Assembly: GCA_037439785.1 (NCBI GenBank)
Contig: JBBIVJ010000022.1
Span: 13,216 to 77,215 of the forward strand
Reading direction: 5' to 3'
Origin: DSVZ01 sp037439785
GTDB taxonomy: Bacteria; Verrucomicrobiota; Verrucomicrobiia; Limisphaerales; J093
Length of the DNA: 64,000 nt
The stretch's first letter is position 1. Each line of letters starts with the position of its first letter. This document shows, piece after piece, positions 33,133 to 42,012 of the stretch. A program made the translations under genes and the position numbers. A model generated the notes under the pieces. It ran no database searches. It had not been told where the DNA came from and saw only the letters and a list, made by a program, of their open reading frames with translations.

Positions 33133-34016
33133 AACTTTCCGACATGCGCCAGCTCCTGGCCGCCGGGCAGGTGCAGCTCTCCCGCGCGCTGGGCCAGAAC
33201 TTCCTCCACGACGCCCACCAACTGCGATGCATCGTGGCCCTGGCCCGGCTCCAGCCCGGCGCGCGCGTGCTCGAGATCGGCCCCGGCCTGGGGCCGTTGA
33301 CCGAAGGGCTGCTGGCCGCCGGCGCGGATGTCCTGGCGGTGGAAAAGGACGCTCGGCTGGTGGCGTTGCTGGCCGGCCGCCTGGGTGTGACCCCCGCCAC
33401 CACCCGGCCGGACGACCCCGAACTACAGGCGCCGGCCGTGCCCGGCCGCCTGCGGCTGGTGCACGCGGATGCATTGCGTTGGCTGCAACGCACCCCGGGG
33501 GATTGGAGCGGCTGGCAGCTCGTGGCCAATCTGCCGTATTCGGTGGCCTCGCCCCTGCTGGTCGAGCTGGCCACCGCCCCCCGCCCGCCCGACCGGCTCG
33601 TGGTCACCCTGCAACGGGAAGTGGTCCGCCGCCTCACCGCCGGCGCGGGCGAGCCGGACTACGGCCTGCTCACCCTGTTGGTGCGCCAGCGGTTCGTGCC
33701 CGAAACCTCCTTCCGCATCCCGGCGGACTGTTTCTTCCCGGTCCCGGAAGTCGAGTCCGGCTGCGTGGCCCTGGACCGCCGCATCCCCGAGCCATTGACC
33801 GCCGCAGAGCGCCGGGTCTTCGGCCGGGTGGTGAAACGGGCCTTTTCCGAACGCCGCAAGAAGGCGCTCAAGCTGCTCAAATTCGACTGGCCCGCCGCCC
33901 CGCTCGAGGCGGCGTGGCAGGACCTGGCGCTGGACCCCAACGCCCGCGCCGAGACCCTGAGCGACGAGACCTTCTTCACCCTCACCCGACGTCTCGCCCC
34001 CCTGTCCCCGCCATGA
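33129..34016 (+). CDS. rsmA: 16S rRNA (A1518/A1519) dimethyltransferase
   Basis: Methylates two adenosines in helix 45 of 16S rRNA during late 30S assembly (KsgA). The 295 residues contain LGQNFLHD at the N-terminus, the AdoMet motif VLEIGPGLGPLTEGLL, LAVEKDARL, and the catalytic NLPYSVASPLL (N-L-P-Y). The C-terminal VKRAFSERRKKALKLLK contributes to RNA binding. A 15-residue insert (TPATTRPDDPELQAP) follows the acidic AdoMet loop. ATG 33129 overlaps the aminotransferase stop and the rsmA stop overlaps the next start, so three genes are translationally linked. Confidence 0.95.
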   Translation: MKLSDMRQLLAAGQVQLSRALGQNFLHDAHQLRCIVALARLQPGARVLEIGPGLGPLTEGLLAAGADVLAVEKDARLVALLAGRLGVTPATTRPDDPELQAPAVPGRLRLVHADALRWLQRTPGDWSGWQLVANLPYSVASPLLVELATAPRPPDRLVVTLQREVVRRLTAGAGEPDYGLLTLLVRQRFVPETSFRIPADCFFPVPEVESGCVALDRRIPEPLTAAERRVFGRVVKRAFSERRKKALKLLKFDWPAAPLEAAWQDLALDPNARAETLSDETFFTLTRRLAPLSPP

Positions 34017-34561
34017 ATCCGCCCCCGCAAGAAGAATGGTTCGATGTGGTCAACGACCGCGATGAAGTGATCGGCCGCCGCCCCCGCACGGAGGTTCACC
34101 GGCTGGGCCTGCTCCACCGCGCGGTGCATGTGCTGGTCTTCAACCGGCGCGGCGAGCTGTTCCTGCAACGCCGCGCCCGCACCAAGGACCGCGCGCCGGG
34201 CAAGTGGGATACCTCCGCCGCCGGCCACCTCGCCCCCGGCGAAAGTTACGAGGCCGCCGCCGTGCGGGAGGTCGCCGAGGAACTGGACGTGCACCTGGAC
34301 CGGCCGCCGGAACGGCTGTTCAAGATCGCCGCCTGCCCCGCCACGGATCAGGAGTTCGTCTGGGTGTTCCGGGCCGAGGCCGAGGGTCCCTTCAACCTCC
34401 ATCCCGAAGAGCTGGACGGCGGGGGTTGGTATGCGCCGGACCACGTGACCCGCTGGCTGGCCGCGCGGCCGGGGGATTTCACCTCCGCCGTGCCGGTCAT
34501 CTGGGAACGCTACCTGGCGCAGCGCGGCGACGGGGCGTCGGCTGCCGACCCCGGCCGTTGA
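34013..34561 (+). CDS. Nudix hydrolase, IPP-isomerase-like subgroup
   Basis: Hydrolyses a nucleoside-diphosphate-linked or related substrate in the cytoplasm. The 182 residues start EEWFDVVNDRDEVIGRRPRTEVH, as in YfcD/Idi-like Nudix proteins. The complete Nudix box reads GHLAPGESYEAAAVREVAEELDV, matching GX5EX7REUXEEXGU apart from Val for Leu and Asp for Gly near the end. FLQRRARTKDRAPGKWDTSAAGH is typical of the IPP isomerase-related branch. Isomerase activity is not implied, because the defining Cys is not seen. Last gene of the queE operon, overlapping rsmA by four bases. Confidence 0.87.
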   Translation: MNPPPQEEWFDVVNDRDEVIGRRPRTEVHRLGLLHRAVHVLVFNRRGELFLQRRARTKDRAPGKWDTSAAGHLAPGESYEAAAVREVAEELDVHLDRPPERLFKIAACPATDQEFVWVFRAEAEGPFNLHPEELDGGGWYAPDHVTRWLAARPGDFTSAVPVIWERYLAQRGDGASAADPGR

Positions 34562-34584
34562 GCCGGCGGCGGCCGCGCGCCCGG

Positions 34585-35199
34585 TCAGGGCAGTTCTTCA
34601 AGGGTCAGGTCCCGGTACCACGCCTCGCTGGGCGGGCCGCCGTGGATTTGGAGGGCGATGACTCCGGCCTGCTCGATGGCCGGGTCGGGCTCGGTGTAGT
34701 CCACGGTCTGGACGCCGTTGATGGCCAGGCGCACCCGCCGGCCTTCGCAGCGGATTTCGTACTGGTTCCAGTGCCCGCGGCGGAGCACGGCATTGACCCG
34801 GTCGGGGTCGGCCTTCGCGAGGACCCGGTTGCGGCGGGACTCGTCGTACAGGCAGCCCCACCACGCCGGGTCGCCCAGGTCGGCCTGGTAACCGATCATC
34901 TCGTGATGGTCCGGGATGCGGCGGGAGCGGATTTGCACGCCGGCATTGGCCCCCTCGCCCAGCAGCTTGAACTGCAGCCGCAGCACGAAGTTCGTGTAGG
35001 AGCGGGTGGTGGCCAGAAACTCGTTCCGCGGGACCGGAGCATCCAGGCTGCCGCCCACCAACGCGCCGTCCACGATGCGCCAGGTGCGCCGGGTGTCCCC
35101 CTCCCAGCCGGCAAAGGTCCGGCCGTCAAACAGCGGGCGCGGTTCGCCGGCCCTCGCGGCGGCCACGCCCAGAGCGGTGAGCCAGATCAGCAGGAGCAT
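34585..35199 (-). CDS. Secreted DUF1080 (3-keto-disaccharide hydrolase-type) protein
   Basis: Concanavalin A-like jelly-roll domain; some relatives hydrolyse 3-keto-disaccharides. The ATG at 35199 gives 204 residues: a short signal peptide (MLLLIWLTALGVAAARAGEP) and a single DUF1080 domain with LFDGRTFAGWEGD, WRIVDGALVGGS, EFLATTRSYTNFVLRLQFKL, GANAGVQIRSRRIPDHHEMIGYQ and GHWNQYEIRCEGRRVRLAINGV. GVIALQIHGGPPSEAWYRDLTLEEL is the typical ending. Divergent from the GH10 gene with about 150 bp between; shared regulation is plausible. Confidence 0.9.
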   Translation of the reverse strand: MLLLIWLTALGVAAARAGEPRPLFDGRTFAGWEGDTRRTWRIVDGALVGGSLDAPVPRNEFLATTRSYTNFVLRLQFKLLGEGANAGVQIRSRRIPDHHEMIGYQADLGDPAWWGCLYDESRRNRVLAKADPDRVNAVLRRGHWNQYEIRCEGRRVRLAINGVQTVDYTEPDPAIEQAGVIALQIHGGPPSEAWYRDLTLEELP

Positions 35200-35352
35200 C
35201 CAGGGAGCGAACGAGGTCGTTTCATGGGTACAAGGCAGGTACCCCCGTTTCCTACCCGGCCGGCCGGCCGCCGTCCAGCCCTTGGGCGGGCGCGCTTTTG
35301 CTGGCCTTCCCACCGGCCGGGGCCGAGAGTGTCCGCCGACATCGTTGCTGCC

Positions 35353-36681
35353 ATGAAACGCCGCGCCTTTCTCCGCCTCGCCGCCCTCGGCCCCGTCACC
35401 TTCCCCCTGGCCTTGCGCGCCGGTGACCCCCCCGCCCGACCGGATGAAGACTTGCTGGCCGAGGCCCGCGAGCGCATCCAACGCCAGCGACGCCGCTCCG
35501 GCCACCTGGTCTTGCGCGACGCCGCCGGCCGACCCGTGGCCGGGGCACGGGTCCGGCTCGAACAGCAGCGCCACGAGTTTCTCTTCGGCTGCAATCTGTT
35601 CATGTTCGAGCGCTTCGGGGAGCCGGACCTCGAGGCGACCTACCGCGAGCGCTTCGCCGCCCTGCTCAACTTCGCCACGCTCGGCTTCTACTGGGCCAGC
35701 TACGAACGCGAGCGCGGCCTGCCCAACTACGCCTACACCGACCGGGTGCTGGAGTGGACCCGCGCCCGGGGCATCCGCCCCAAGGGCCACCCCCTGGTCT
35801 GGGACCACCCCGCCGGCTCGCCCCCGTGGTTGCCGGAATCGGACGAGGAACTGGCCCGGTTCTCCGACGGCCGGGTGCGCGAGATCGTCTCCCGCTTCCA
35901 GGGCCGCCTGGATACCTGGGACGTGGTCAACGAGGCCACGCACCTGCCCGACCGCGCCAACCGCACCCGCATGGCGCACTGGGGGGAACAGCTCGGCCCG
36001 GTCCCCTACACGCGCCGTGCCCTCGAAGTGGCCCGCGCCGCCCATCCCACCGCCACCCTCCTGGTCAACGACTACCGCCTCGAACCCCGCTACTACGCCC
36101 TGCTCGACGCGTTGCGCGATGCCGACGGCCGCCCGCTCTTCGACGCCGTCGGCCTGCAAAGCCACATGCACGACGGCGGCTGGCCGCTGGCCCGCATCTG
36201 GCAGGTGTGCGACACCTACGCGCGCCTCGAACGGCCCTTGCACTTCACCGAAACCACCGTCGTCAGCGGCCCGCGGCTGGGGCCCGGCGAAAACTGGGGG
36301 CCGACGACGCCCGAGCTTGAAGCCCGCCAGGCGGACTACGTCGAGCGCTTCTACACCCTGGTCTTCGCCCACCTCGCCACCCGCGCCCTCACCTGGTGGG
36401 ATTTCTCGGACCGCGGCGCCTGGCAGCGCGCCGCTGCCGGCCTGGTGCGCCGGGACATGTCGCCCAAACCGGTGTACGAACGGCTGCACGCCCTGATCAA
36501 GGGAGCGTGGTGGACCCGCACCGAAGTCACCTCGGACGGCGACGGCCTCTGCCCGGTCGAGGCCTTCGCCGGCACGCACCGGGCCACGATCCAGGTGGGC
36601 GCGGCGCCGCCGGTACAACGCGAGGTCCGGTGGCGGGAAGGCGAGCCCAACCGGGTCGAGCTCGTGCTCGGGTCGGCCTGA
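35353..36681 (+). CDS. GH10 endo-beta-1,4-xylanase-like glycoside hydrolase
   Basis: Probable xylan or related hemicellulose hydrolase, exported. The ATG at 35353 gives 442 residues with a Tat/Sec-like signal (KRRAFLRLAALGPVTFPLALRAG). A small beta-domain (about 45-75: HLVLRDAAGRPVAGARVRL) is fused before the GH10 barrel (about 75-375). Barrel motifs are GHPLVWDHP, WDVVNEATH (acid/base Glu), VGLQSHMHDG, HFTETTVVSG (nucleophile Glu in the T-E motif) and WWDFSDRGAW. Spacing between the two Glu is normal. Substrate may be other than xylan. Divergent from DUF1080; a 325-bp gap follows. Confidence 0.88.
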   Translation: MKRRAFLRLAALGPVTFPLALRAGDPPARPDEDLLAEARERIQRQRRRSGHLVLRDAAGRPVAGARVRLEQQRHEFLFGCNLFMFERFGEPDLEATYRERFAALLNFATLGFYWASYERERGLPNYAYTDRVLEWTRARGIRPKGHPLVWDHPAGSPPWLPESDEELARFSDGRVREIVSRFQGRLDTWDVVNEATHLPDRANRTRMAHWGEQLGPVPYTRRALEVARAAHPTATLLVNDYRLEPRYYALLDALRDADGRPLFDAVGLQSHMHDGGWPLARIWQVCDTYARLERPLHFTETTVVSGPRLGPGENWGPTTPELEARQADYVERFYTLVFAHLATRALTWWDFSDRGAWQRAAAGLVRRDMSPKPVYERLHALIKGAWWTRTEVTSDGDGLCPVEAFAGTHRATIQVGAAPPVQREVRWREGEPNRVELVLGSA

Positions 36682-37006
36682 GCCTCAAGCCAAAGGCCGG
36701 ACCTTTCCCCCCTGCGGTGTCGGCTTCCGGCCGACAAAACCTGCTGCGGAGACAGCGGCACCCCGGCCGGGGGAGTGCGAGACTCCGCTTCATGTTTGCC
36801 ACCTTCTGGCAGCCGGCTCACCTCGCAGCCGCCACGGCCGTCCGGCAGACCTCCTTCCGCCGGCCGAGGCCGGCGGCTCCCTCGCTCCAGCCTCTGGCAT
36901 CCAGCCCGGCCTGCCCATTCGGGGGCTGGTTTGACGCCGCGACCGCCGCCCGCGTAGTCTGCCGGACCGCGGCCGTCCGGCCTCGCGCCCCGCCGCCCGC
37001 CACCGC
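36682..37006. other. 325-bp intergenic region before purL
   Basis: No gene or strong terminator seen. The right part carries a plausible purL promoter (listed separately). Short GC-rich inverted repeats occur, but none has a T-run. Confidence 0.55.
36931..36960 (+). promoter_or_regulatory. Candidate purL promoter
   Basis: TTGACG (36931-36936), 18 bp, TAGTCT (36955-36960). Start would fall about 40 bases before the purL ATG. Good -35, weak -10. No purine riboswitch or PurR box was recognised. Confidence 0.35.
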
Positions 37007-39385
37007 ATGAGCGAACCCGCCATCACCCCCGAGCTGGTTGCCCAACACAACCTCACCCCGGAGGAGTACGCCAAAATCCTCGAAATCCTGGGCCGGCCGC
37101 CCACCTACACCGAGCTGGGCATCTTTTCGGTGATGTGGAGCGAGCACTGCTCCTACAAGAACACCCGGCTGCTGCTGCGGACCTTCCCCACTCGATCACC
37201 CCGCGTGCTGGTGGGCGCAGGCGAGGAAAACGCCGGCGTCCTGGACATCGGCGACGGCCTGGCCATCGCCTTCAAGATGGAGTCGCACAACCACCCCAGC
37301 GCGGTCGAGCCCTTCCAGGGCGCGGCTACCGGCGTGGGCGGCATCATCCGGGACATCTTCACCATGGGCGCCCGGCCGGTGGCGGCGCTGGACTCGCTGC
37401 GCTTCGGCGAACTGGCCGACCCGGAAGTGCGCCGGCTCTTCCGCGGCGTGGTCGCCGGCATCGCCCATTACGGCAATTGCTTCGGCATCCCCACCCTCGC
37501 CGGCGAGGTCTATTTCGACAAGAGCTACGCCGGCAACCCCCTGGTCAACGTCTTCTGCCTGGGCGTGCTCCGCCACGAGCAGATCGCCCGCGGCGCGGCC
37601 CGCGGCGTGGGCAACCCGGTTTTCTACGTCGGCCCGGCCACCGGGCGCGACGGCCTGGCCGGGGCGGCCTTTGCCTCGCAGGACCTGACCGAGGAATCCG
37701 CCGAACAACAACGCGGCGCGGTGCAGGTGGGCGATCCGTTCATGGAAAAACTGCTCTGCGAAGCCTGCCTCGAGTTGCTCGCCACCGGCGCCGTGGCCGG
37801 CATCCAGGACATGGGCGCCGCCGGCCTGACCTGCTCGACCTGCGAGACCGCCGCCCGCGCCGGCACCGGCATCGAGATCGAGCTGGCCAGGGTCCCCCAG
37901 CGCGCGCCGAACATGACCCCCTACGAAATCATGCTCAGCGAGTCGCAGGAACGGATGCTGCTCATCGTCCACCAGGGCCGCGAGGAGGAGGTCAAACGCA
38001 TCTTTGACAAGTGGGACCTGCCCTGGGCGGAGATCGGCGTGGTCACCGACACCGGCCGCATGGTCGTCAAGCACCACCGCCGGGTGGTGGCGGACATTCC
38101 GGCACGCCAGATCGCCAGCGAATCCCCGGTCTACGAGCGCGAGGCCCGCGAGCCGGCGTACCTCCGGGCCGTGCGCGCCTTCCGGCTCGACGATCTGCCG
38201 GATCCGTCTGATCCGCCTGATCCGTCTGATCCCCTGAAAAAACTCCTCGCCTGGCCCACGATCGCCTCCAAACACTGGGTCTGGCGCCAGTACGACCACA
38301 TGGTCCGCAACGGCACCGTGGTTTGCCCCGGCAGCGACGCCGCGGTCCTCCGCCTCAAGGCCGATTCCCTGCCGCCTTGGCCCGCCGGCACCCCCGCCGC
38401 ACCGGTCCCCGAAAAATTCCTCGCCGCCACCAGCGACTGCAACGGCACCTACTGCTACCTGGACCCCTACGAGGGCGCCAGGGCCGCGGTGGTCGAGGCC
38501 GCCCGCAACCTGGCCTGCTCCGGCGCCCGGCCGCTGGGCGTGACCGACAACCTCAACTTCGGCAACCCCTACCACCCCGAACTGTTCTGGCAGCTCCGCG
38601 AATGCGTCCGCGGCCTGGCCGACGCCTGCCGCGCCCTGGCCGTCCCCGTCACCGGCGGCAATTGCTCACTCTACAACCAAAGCCCGGCCGGCCCCATTGA
38701 CCCCACCCCCACCGTGGCCATGGTGGGCCTGGTCGAAAAGCCCGAGCACATCACCACCCAGTGGTTCAAGGACGAGGGCGACGTGATCGTCCTGCTCGGC
38801 ACGCCGGTGGACCTGGCCGACCCCCTCCAGGGCCTGGGCGGCAGCGCCTACCTCCAGGTCGTCCACGGCCTCAAAACCGGCACCCCCCCGCGCTGTGACC
38901 TCGTAGCCGCCGCCACGCTGCACATCACCCTGCTGGGCCTCATCCACGCCGGCGGCATCAAGAGCGCCCACGATTGCAGCGAGGGCGGCCTGGCCGTCTG
39001 CCTGGCCGAGTGCTGCATCAGCCAGTTGATCGCCCGGGAAACCCCGCGCCTGATCGGCGCCACCGTGGACCTGACCCCGCCGGCACCGCCTGCGGCTGCC
39101 ACCCCGGCGGAGGAAAGGGCCGAAGCCGACCGCCTCCCGCCGCCGCCGGTCCGCCTGGACGCCCTGTTGTTCGGCGAAACCCAAAACCGCGTCATCGTCA
39201 CCTGCGCCCCGCTGGACGCGGTCAAGCTCATCGAGCGCGCCCGTTTGATGGGCGTGCCGGCTGCGCGACTCGGCACCGTGGGCGGGACGGACCTGGTCTT
39301 GAAGACGGCGGCCGGGGAGTGGCGCGTACCGGTCACCGAGCTGCACGACCTCTGGACCCACAGCCTGGCTCGGGCCCTGGCTTGA
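37007..39385 (+). CDS. purL: Phosphoribosylformylglycinamidine synthase subunit PurL
   Basis: ATP-dependent amidation of FGAR to FGAM, the fourth step of purine synthesis, normally with PurQ and PurS. The 792 residues are the small-type PurL. Blocks include FSVMWSEHCSYKNTR, FKMESHNHPSAVEPFQGAATGVGGIIRD, GIPTLAGEVYFDKSY, GAAGLTCSTCETAARAG, DNLNFGNPYHPELFWQLREC, VTGGNCSLYN and SAHDCSEGGLAVCLAECC. Small-type PurL is often about 740 residues. Part of the surplus is a linker at about residues 396-410, encoded by a 9-bp tandem repeat (PDPSDPPDPSDP), and a Pro/Ala/Glu insert near residue 690. purQ and purS are not adjacent. Confidence 0.96.
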   Translation: MSEPAITPELVAQHNLTPEEYAKILEILGRPPTYTELGIFSVMWSEHCSYKNTRLLLRTFPTRSPRVLVGAGEENAGVLDIGDGLAIAFKMESHNHPSAVEPFQGAATGVGGIIRDIFTMGARPVAALDSLRFGELADPEVRRLFRGVVAGIAHYGNCFGIPTLAGEVYFDKSYAGNPLVNVFCLGVLRHEQIARGAARGVGNPVFYVGPATGRDGLAGAAFASQDLTEESAEQQRGAVQVGDPFMEKLLCEACLELLATGAVAGIQDMGAAGLTCSTCETAARAGTGIEIELARVPQRAPNMTPYEIMLSESQERMLLIVHQGREEEVKRIFDKWDLPWAEIGVVTDTGRMVVKHHRRVVADIPARQIASESPVYEREAREPAYLRAVRAFRLDDLPDPSDPPDPSDPLKKLLAWPTIASKHWVWRQYDHMVRNGTVVCPGSDAAVLRLKADSLPPWPAGTPAAPVPEKFLAATSDCNGTYCYLDPYEGARAAVVEAARNLACSGARPLGVTDNLNFGNPYHPELFWQLRECVRGLADACRALAVPVTGGNCSLYNQSPAGPIDPTPTVAMVGLVEKPEHITTQWFKDEGDVIVLLGTPVDLADPLQGLGGSAYLQVVHGLKTGTPPRCDLVAAATLHITLLGLIHAGGIKSAHDCSEGGLAVCLAECCISQLIARETPRLIGATVDLTPPAPPAAATPAEERAEADRLPPPPVRLDALLFGETQNRVIVTCAPLDAVKLIERARLMGVPAARLGTVGGTDLVLKTAAGEWRVPVTELHDLWTHSLARALA
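38192..38236 (+). repeat. 9-bp tandem repeat inside purL
   Basis: Five units of 9 bp with consensus GATCCGYCT (first and last degenerate). They are in frame and encode D-P-S/P repeats in the linker between the two halves of PurL. Confidence 0.85.
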
Positions 39386-39431
39386 ACGCGCCCGGCCCGC
39401 CCGGCCCCCACCCACCAGGGCGAACGCGATC

Positions 39432-39896
39432 ATGGCCTCCGACTTCTTCGCCCGCGGCGGCGGCTGGGTGCTGGGCCAGTCGCTGCTGATGCTCCTGGTG
39501 CTCGCTGCCGGGCCGGTCTTTCCCGGAAGCCATCGCCCCCCCTGGCTGACGGGGGTGGCGGTCCTGGGCCTGACGGCGGGGGCGGTCTTTGGGATTGGTG
39601 GCGCGTGGGTGCTGGGCCGCAACCGCACCATTTTCCCCGAGCCCAACGCCGGCTCGCGGCTGGTCCGGCACGGGGTGTACCGCTGGGTGCGTCACCCGCT
39701 GTACGCGAGCCTGATGTGGCTGGCGCTGGGGTGGGCAGCCTGGTGGGCCAGCGGACCGGCGCTCCTGGCCGGCCTCGGGCTGGTACTTTTTCTGGACCGC
39801 AAGGCCCGGCATGAGGAGACCCGCCTGCGCGCCCGCTTCCCCGAATATGCCGAATACGCCCGCCAGGTGCGGCGGTTTCTACCGGGGATTTACTGA
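39432..39896 (+). CDS. Small membrane methyltransferase-like protein (ICMT/PEMT type)
   Basis: Resembles the isoprenylcysteine carboxyl methyltransferase/phospholipid methyltransferase fold. The 154 residues have about four membrane helices and the conserved RLVRHGVYRWVRHPLYASLMW (R-H-P-x-Y motif that binds AdoMet). The C-terminal ARHEETRLRARFPEYAEYARQVRRFLP carries the E-E-x-x-L, Y and R-x-P residues of the family. Substrate unknown. It is 46 bp downstream of purL on the same strand and converges on the lipid operon, so a role in modifying a membrane lipid is conceivable but unproven. Confidence 0.83.
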   Translation: MASDFFARGGGWVLGQSLLMLLVLAAGPVFPGSHRPPWLTGVAVLGLTAGAVFGIGGAWVLGRNRTIFPEPNAGSRLVRHGVYRWVRHPLYASLMWLALGWAAWWASGPALLAGLGLVLFLDRKARHEETRLRARFPEYAEYARQVRRFLPGIY

Positions 39897-39927
39897 ACGC
39901 GCCCGGCCCCGCTGCCGGCCAAAAGGG

Positions 39928-40944
39928 TCAGGAGTCCAGGGGAGGCGCGGGCGCGGGGCTTTCAGGATAGCCGGGGCGGGGCGGGGCGGCGGCGGTCGCC
40001 GGTGCGGCAGCCGCGGCGGCGGGACGCTCCGGCCGGGTCGTCCAGCGCGCGTACAGCCAGTTGCCCAGCGGGATGACCACCGCGGCGACCGCGATGCCGG
40101 CCAGGACATCCACCACGTAGTGGTAGCGGCAGTACACTGTGGAGAGACACAGCAACCCCACCATCACCCCGTGCAGCCAGCGGATGCGGGGCAGGTAACG
40201 CCAGGAGAACCAGCAGCTGACGATCGCCACCACCACATGGCTGCTGGGAAACGCCGCACCCGGCGGCTCGAACAGTTCATAGATCAGGGCGATGATGCGG
40301 TACATGACCCCTTGCACCACCGCCTCGGGGTAGGGATACGCCGCCCCCAGCGCCAGCCATTCGGCAGGCAGGCGGTAGCCATCCACCTCCCGGAAAAACA
40401 GCCGCGGCCCGGTGACCGGCAGGCAGATGAAGGTCAGATAGCAGCAGTAGAACGCAAAGCTCACCCCGGACACGTAATGGTAAAACGCCGCCCGGTTGCG
40501 CCAGAACAACGCCAGCCCCACCCCCACGATCATCAGGTAGTACGAGAAGTAGGCGAAGTAGAACAGTTCGCCGGCCCACCAGTACGGCAGCCACTGCATG
40601 AAGACCAGGCTCGGCTGGAAGCCGAACAGCTTCTGCTCCAGCTCGACGAACCACCAGTCCAGGTAGCTGGGGACAAACATCGCGTTCAACACCCCCGTCT
40701 CCCGGTAAAAGCCGGTGTAAAGCAGCACCGGGTAGAAATGCCGCATCAGGTCCAGCGCCGGCCCGGGCCGCGCCTGGCGGCCGTGCCATTGGATCAGCCC
40801 GTGCACCAGCACCAACACCAGACCATGCAACGTCAGCAGCACCGGCACCCCGGGCACGCGCTCGTTGTGGAACAACAAGATCAACAACCCCACCAGGGCC
40901 ACGTAACCCTGGGTCGCATAGTCCACAAAGGTGTAGTGCTTCAT
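39928..40944 (-). CDS. PAP2-superfamily, Aur1-like phosphotransferase/phosphatase
   Basis: Multi-span inner-membrane enzyme that transfers or removes a lipid phosphate headgroup. The 338 residues have about seven to eight helices. The PAP2 signature is split into PRLFF, AAFPSSHVVVAIVSCW (P-S-x-H) and CRYHYVVDVLAG (S/C-R-x-x-x-x-x-H-x-x-x-D), supplying Arg, His, His and Asp. The layout matches the Aur1/Ipt1 inositolphosphotransferase-like group. The C-terminal 35 residues are Pro/Ala-rich. Third gene of spt-like/reductase/PAP2. In that context, attachment of a headgroup to ceramide is the best hypothesis; phosphatase action is the alternative. Confidence 0.83.
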   Translation of the reverse strand: MKHYTFVDYATQGYVALVGLLILLFHNERVPGVPVLLTLHGLVLVLVHGLIQWHGRQARPGPALDLMRHFYPVLLYTGFYRETGVLNAMFVPSYLDWWFVELEQKLFGFQPSLVFMQWLPYWWAGELFYFAYFSYYLMIVGVGLALFWRNRAAFYHYVSGVSFAFYCCYLTFICLPVTGPRLFFREVDGYRLPAEWLALGAAYPYPEAVVQGVMYRIIALIYELFEPPGAAFPSSHVVVAIVSCWFSWRYLPRIRWLHGVMVGLLCLSTVYCRYHYVVDVLAGIAVAAVVIPLGNWLYARWTTRPERPAAAAAAPATAAAPPRPGYPESPAPAPPLDS

Positions 40945-40963
40945 GCGTTGCCAGCCTGCTCCC

Positions 40964-41944
40964 TCAACTCCAGCCCGCTTCGCGGTACCAACGGGCGGTG
41001 GCCGCCAGCCCCCCGGACAGCGGGGTGCCGCAAACCGGTCCGAGCCATTGCCGGAGCCGGATGGTATCCGCGACCCAGCCGGGGGCGGTCAACTCCCGAT
41101 GCTTCCCGTGCGCCAGCAAGGTGGACCGGCCGGTCAACCGGGCCCATCCCGCCGCCAGCGAGCACCACGCCGGCAACACTGCTCGCGGCAACGGCAGCCG
41201 CCAGGCGCGCCGCCCCACCGCCTCCGCCACCGCCAGCGCCAGCCCGGCCGCGTTGACCGGCGGATCGCCCGCCACGTTCACCACCGGCGCGGATGGCAAG
41301 GGGGCCTCCAAAACCCGCCAAACCACCTCGGCAACGTCCGGTGCGAACACCAGGCTCAGCACCTGCCGTCCCCCACCGAACACCGGCACCACCCCCGTCC
41401 GCGCCGCCCGGAACAATCGCAGAAACTCCCGGTCCCGCGGGCCGTACACCGCCGCCAGCCGCAACAGCACCCGTTCCGTCCGGCCACGATCGAGCACCTC
41501 CCGCTCCGCCGCGGCCTTGCTGCGGCCGTATTCCGAGACGGGAGCGGGAGGCCGGTCTTCCCGCGCCGGCTGGTCCGGTGTGGCCGGGCCGGAGACGGCC
41601 AGGCTGGAAAGGAGGAGGAACCGGCGACCCGCGCCCGCCTCGTTGAAGGCCTCGACCACCCGCCGGGTGCCGAGCTGGTTGACCGCGTACAGGTCGGCCG
41701 CGTGCAACGCCCGCGTGGCGCCGGCGGCATGGACCACGTGCGTGACCCCGGCCATGGCCCGCCGCAGTGCCTCCGGATCGTCCAGCCCGCCGCGCACCAC
41801 CTCCACCGCCTCCAGATGCGGCGCGATGAACCGGGTGTCGCTCCCGGGCCGAATGAGCAGCCGGACCGCGACCTGCTCCGCGCGGAGACGGTCCAGGATG
41901 TGGCTGCCGACAAACCCGTTGGCGCCGGTGAGCAGGACTTTCAT
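40964..41944 (-). CDS. NAD-dependent epimerase/dehydratase, candidate ceramide reductase
   Basis: Extended short-chain dehydrogenase. The ATG at 41944 gives 326 residues with the Rossmann motif LLTGANGFVGSHILDRL (TGxxGxxG), LDDPEALRRAM (Asp), HVVHAAGATRALHA, LLLSSLAVSG and the catalytic EYGRSKAAAE (Y-x3-K). The sequence sits between the serine-palmitoyltransferase-like gene (68 bp upstream) and the PAP2 gene (19 bp downstream). In Caulobacter the enzyme CerR, which reduces the 3-keto group in bacterial ceramide synthesis, is of this same extended-SDR type. A role as 3-keto reductase is inferred from neighbourhood; sugar epimerase is the alternative. Confidence 0.83.
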   Translation of the reverse strand: MKVLLTGANGFVGSHILDRLRAEQVAVRLLIRPGSDTRFIAPHLEAVEVVRGGLDDPEALRRAMAGVTHVVHAAGATRALHAADLYAVNQLGTRRVVEAFNEAGAGRRFLLLSSLAVSGPATPDQPAREDRPPAPVSEYGRSKAAAEREVLDRGRTERVLLRLAAVYGPRDREFLRLFRAARTGVVPVFGGGRQVLSLVFAPDVAEVVWRVLEAPLPSAPVVNVAGDPPVNAAGLALAVAEAVGRRAWRLPLPRAVLPAWCSLAAGWARLTGRSTLLAHGKHRELTAPGWVADTIRLRQWLGPVCGTPLSGGLAATARWYREAGWS

Positions 41945-42012
41945 GGGCTGACGACCGGGTCTTGCCGTGCCGCCGCCGACCCCGTCCACGCAGGGGCAGG
42001 GCGGCCCGGGAC

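Noticed and set aside
36715..36745. Short inverted repeat TCGGC/GCCGA after the GH10 gene
   Set aside because: Only five base pairs and no T-run; not a credible terminator.
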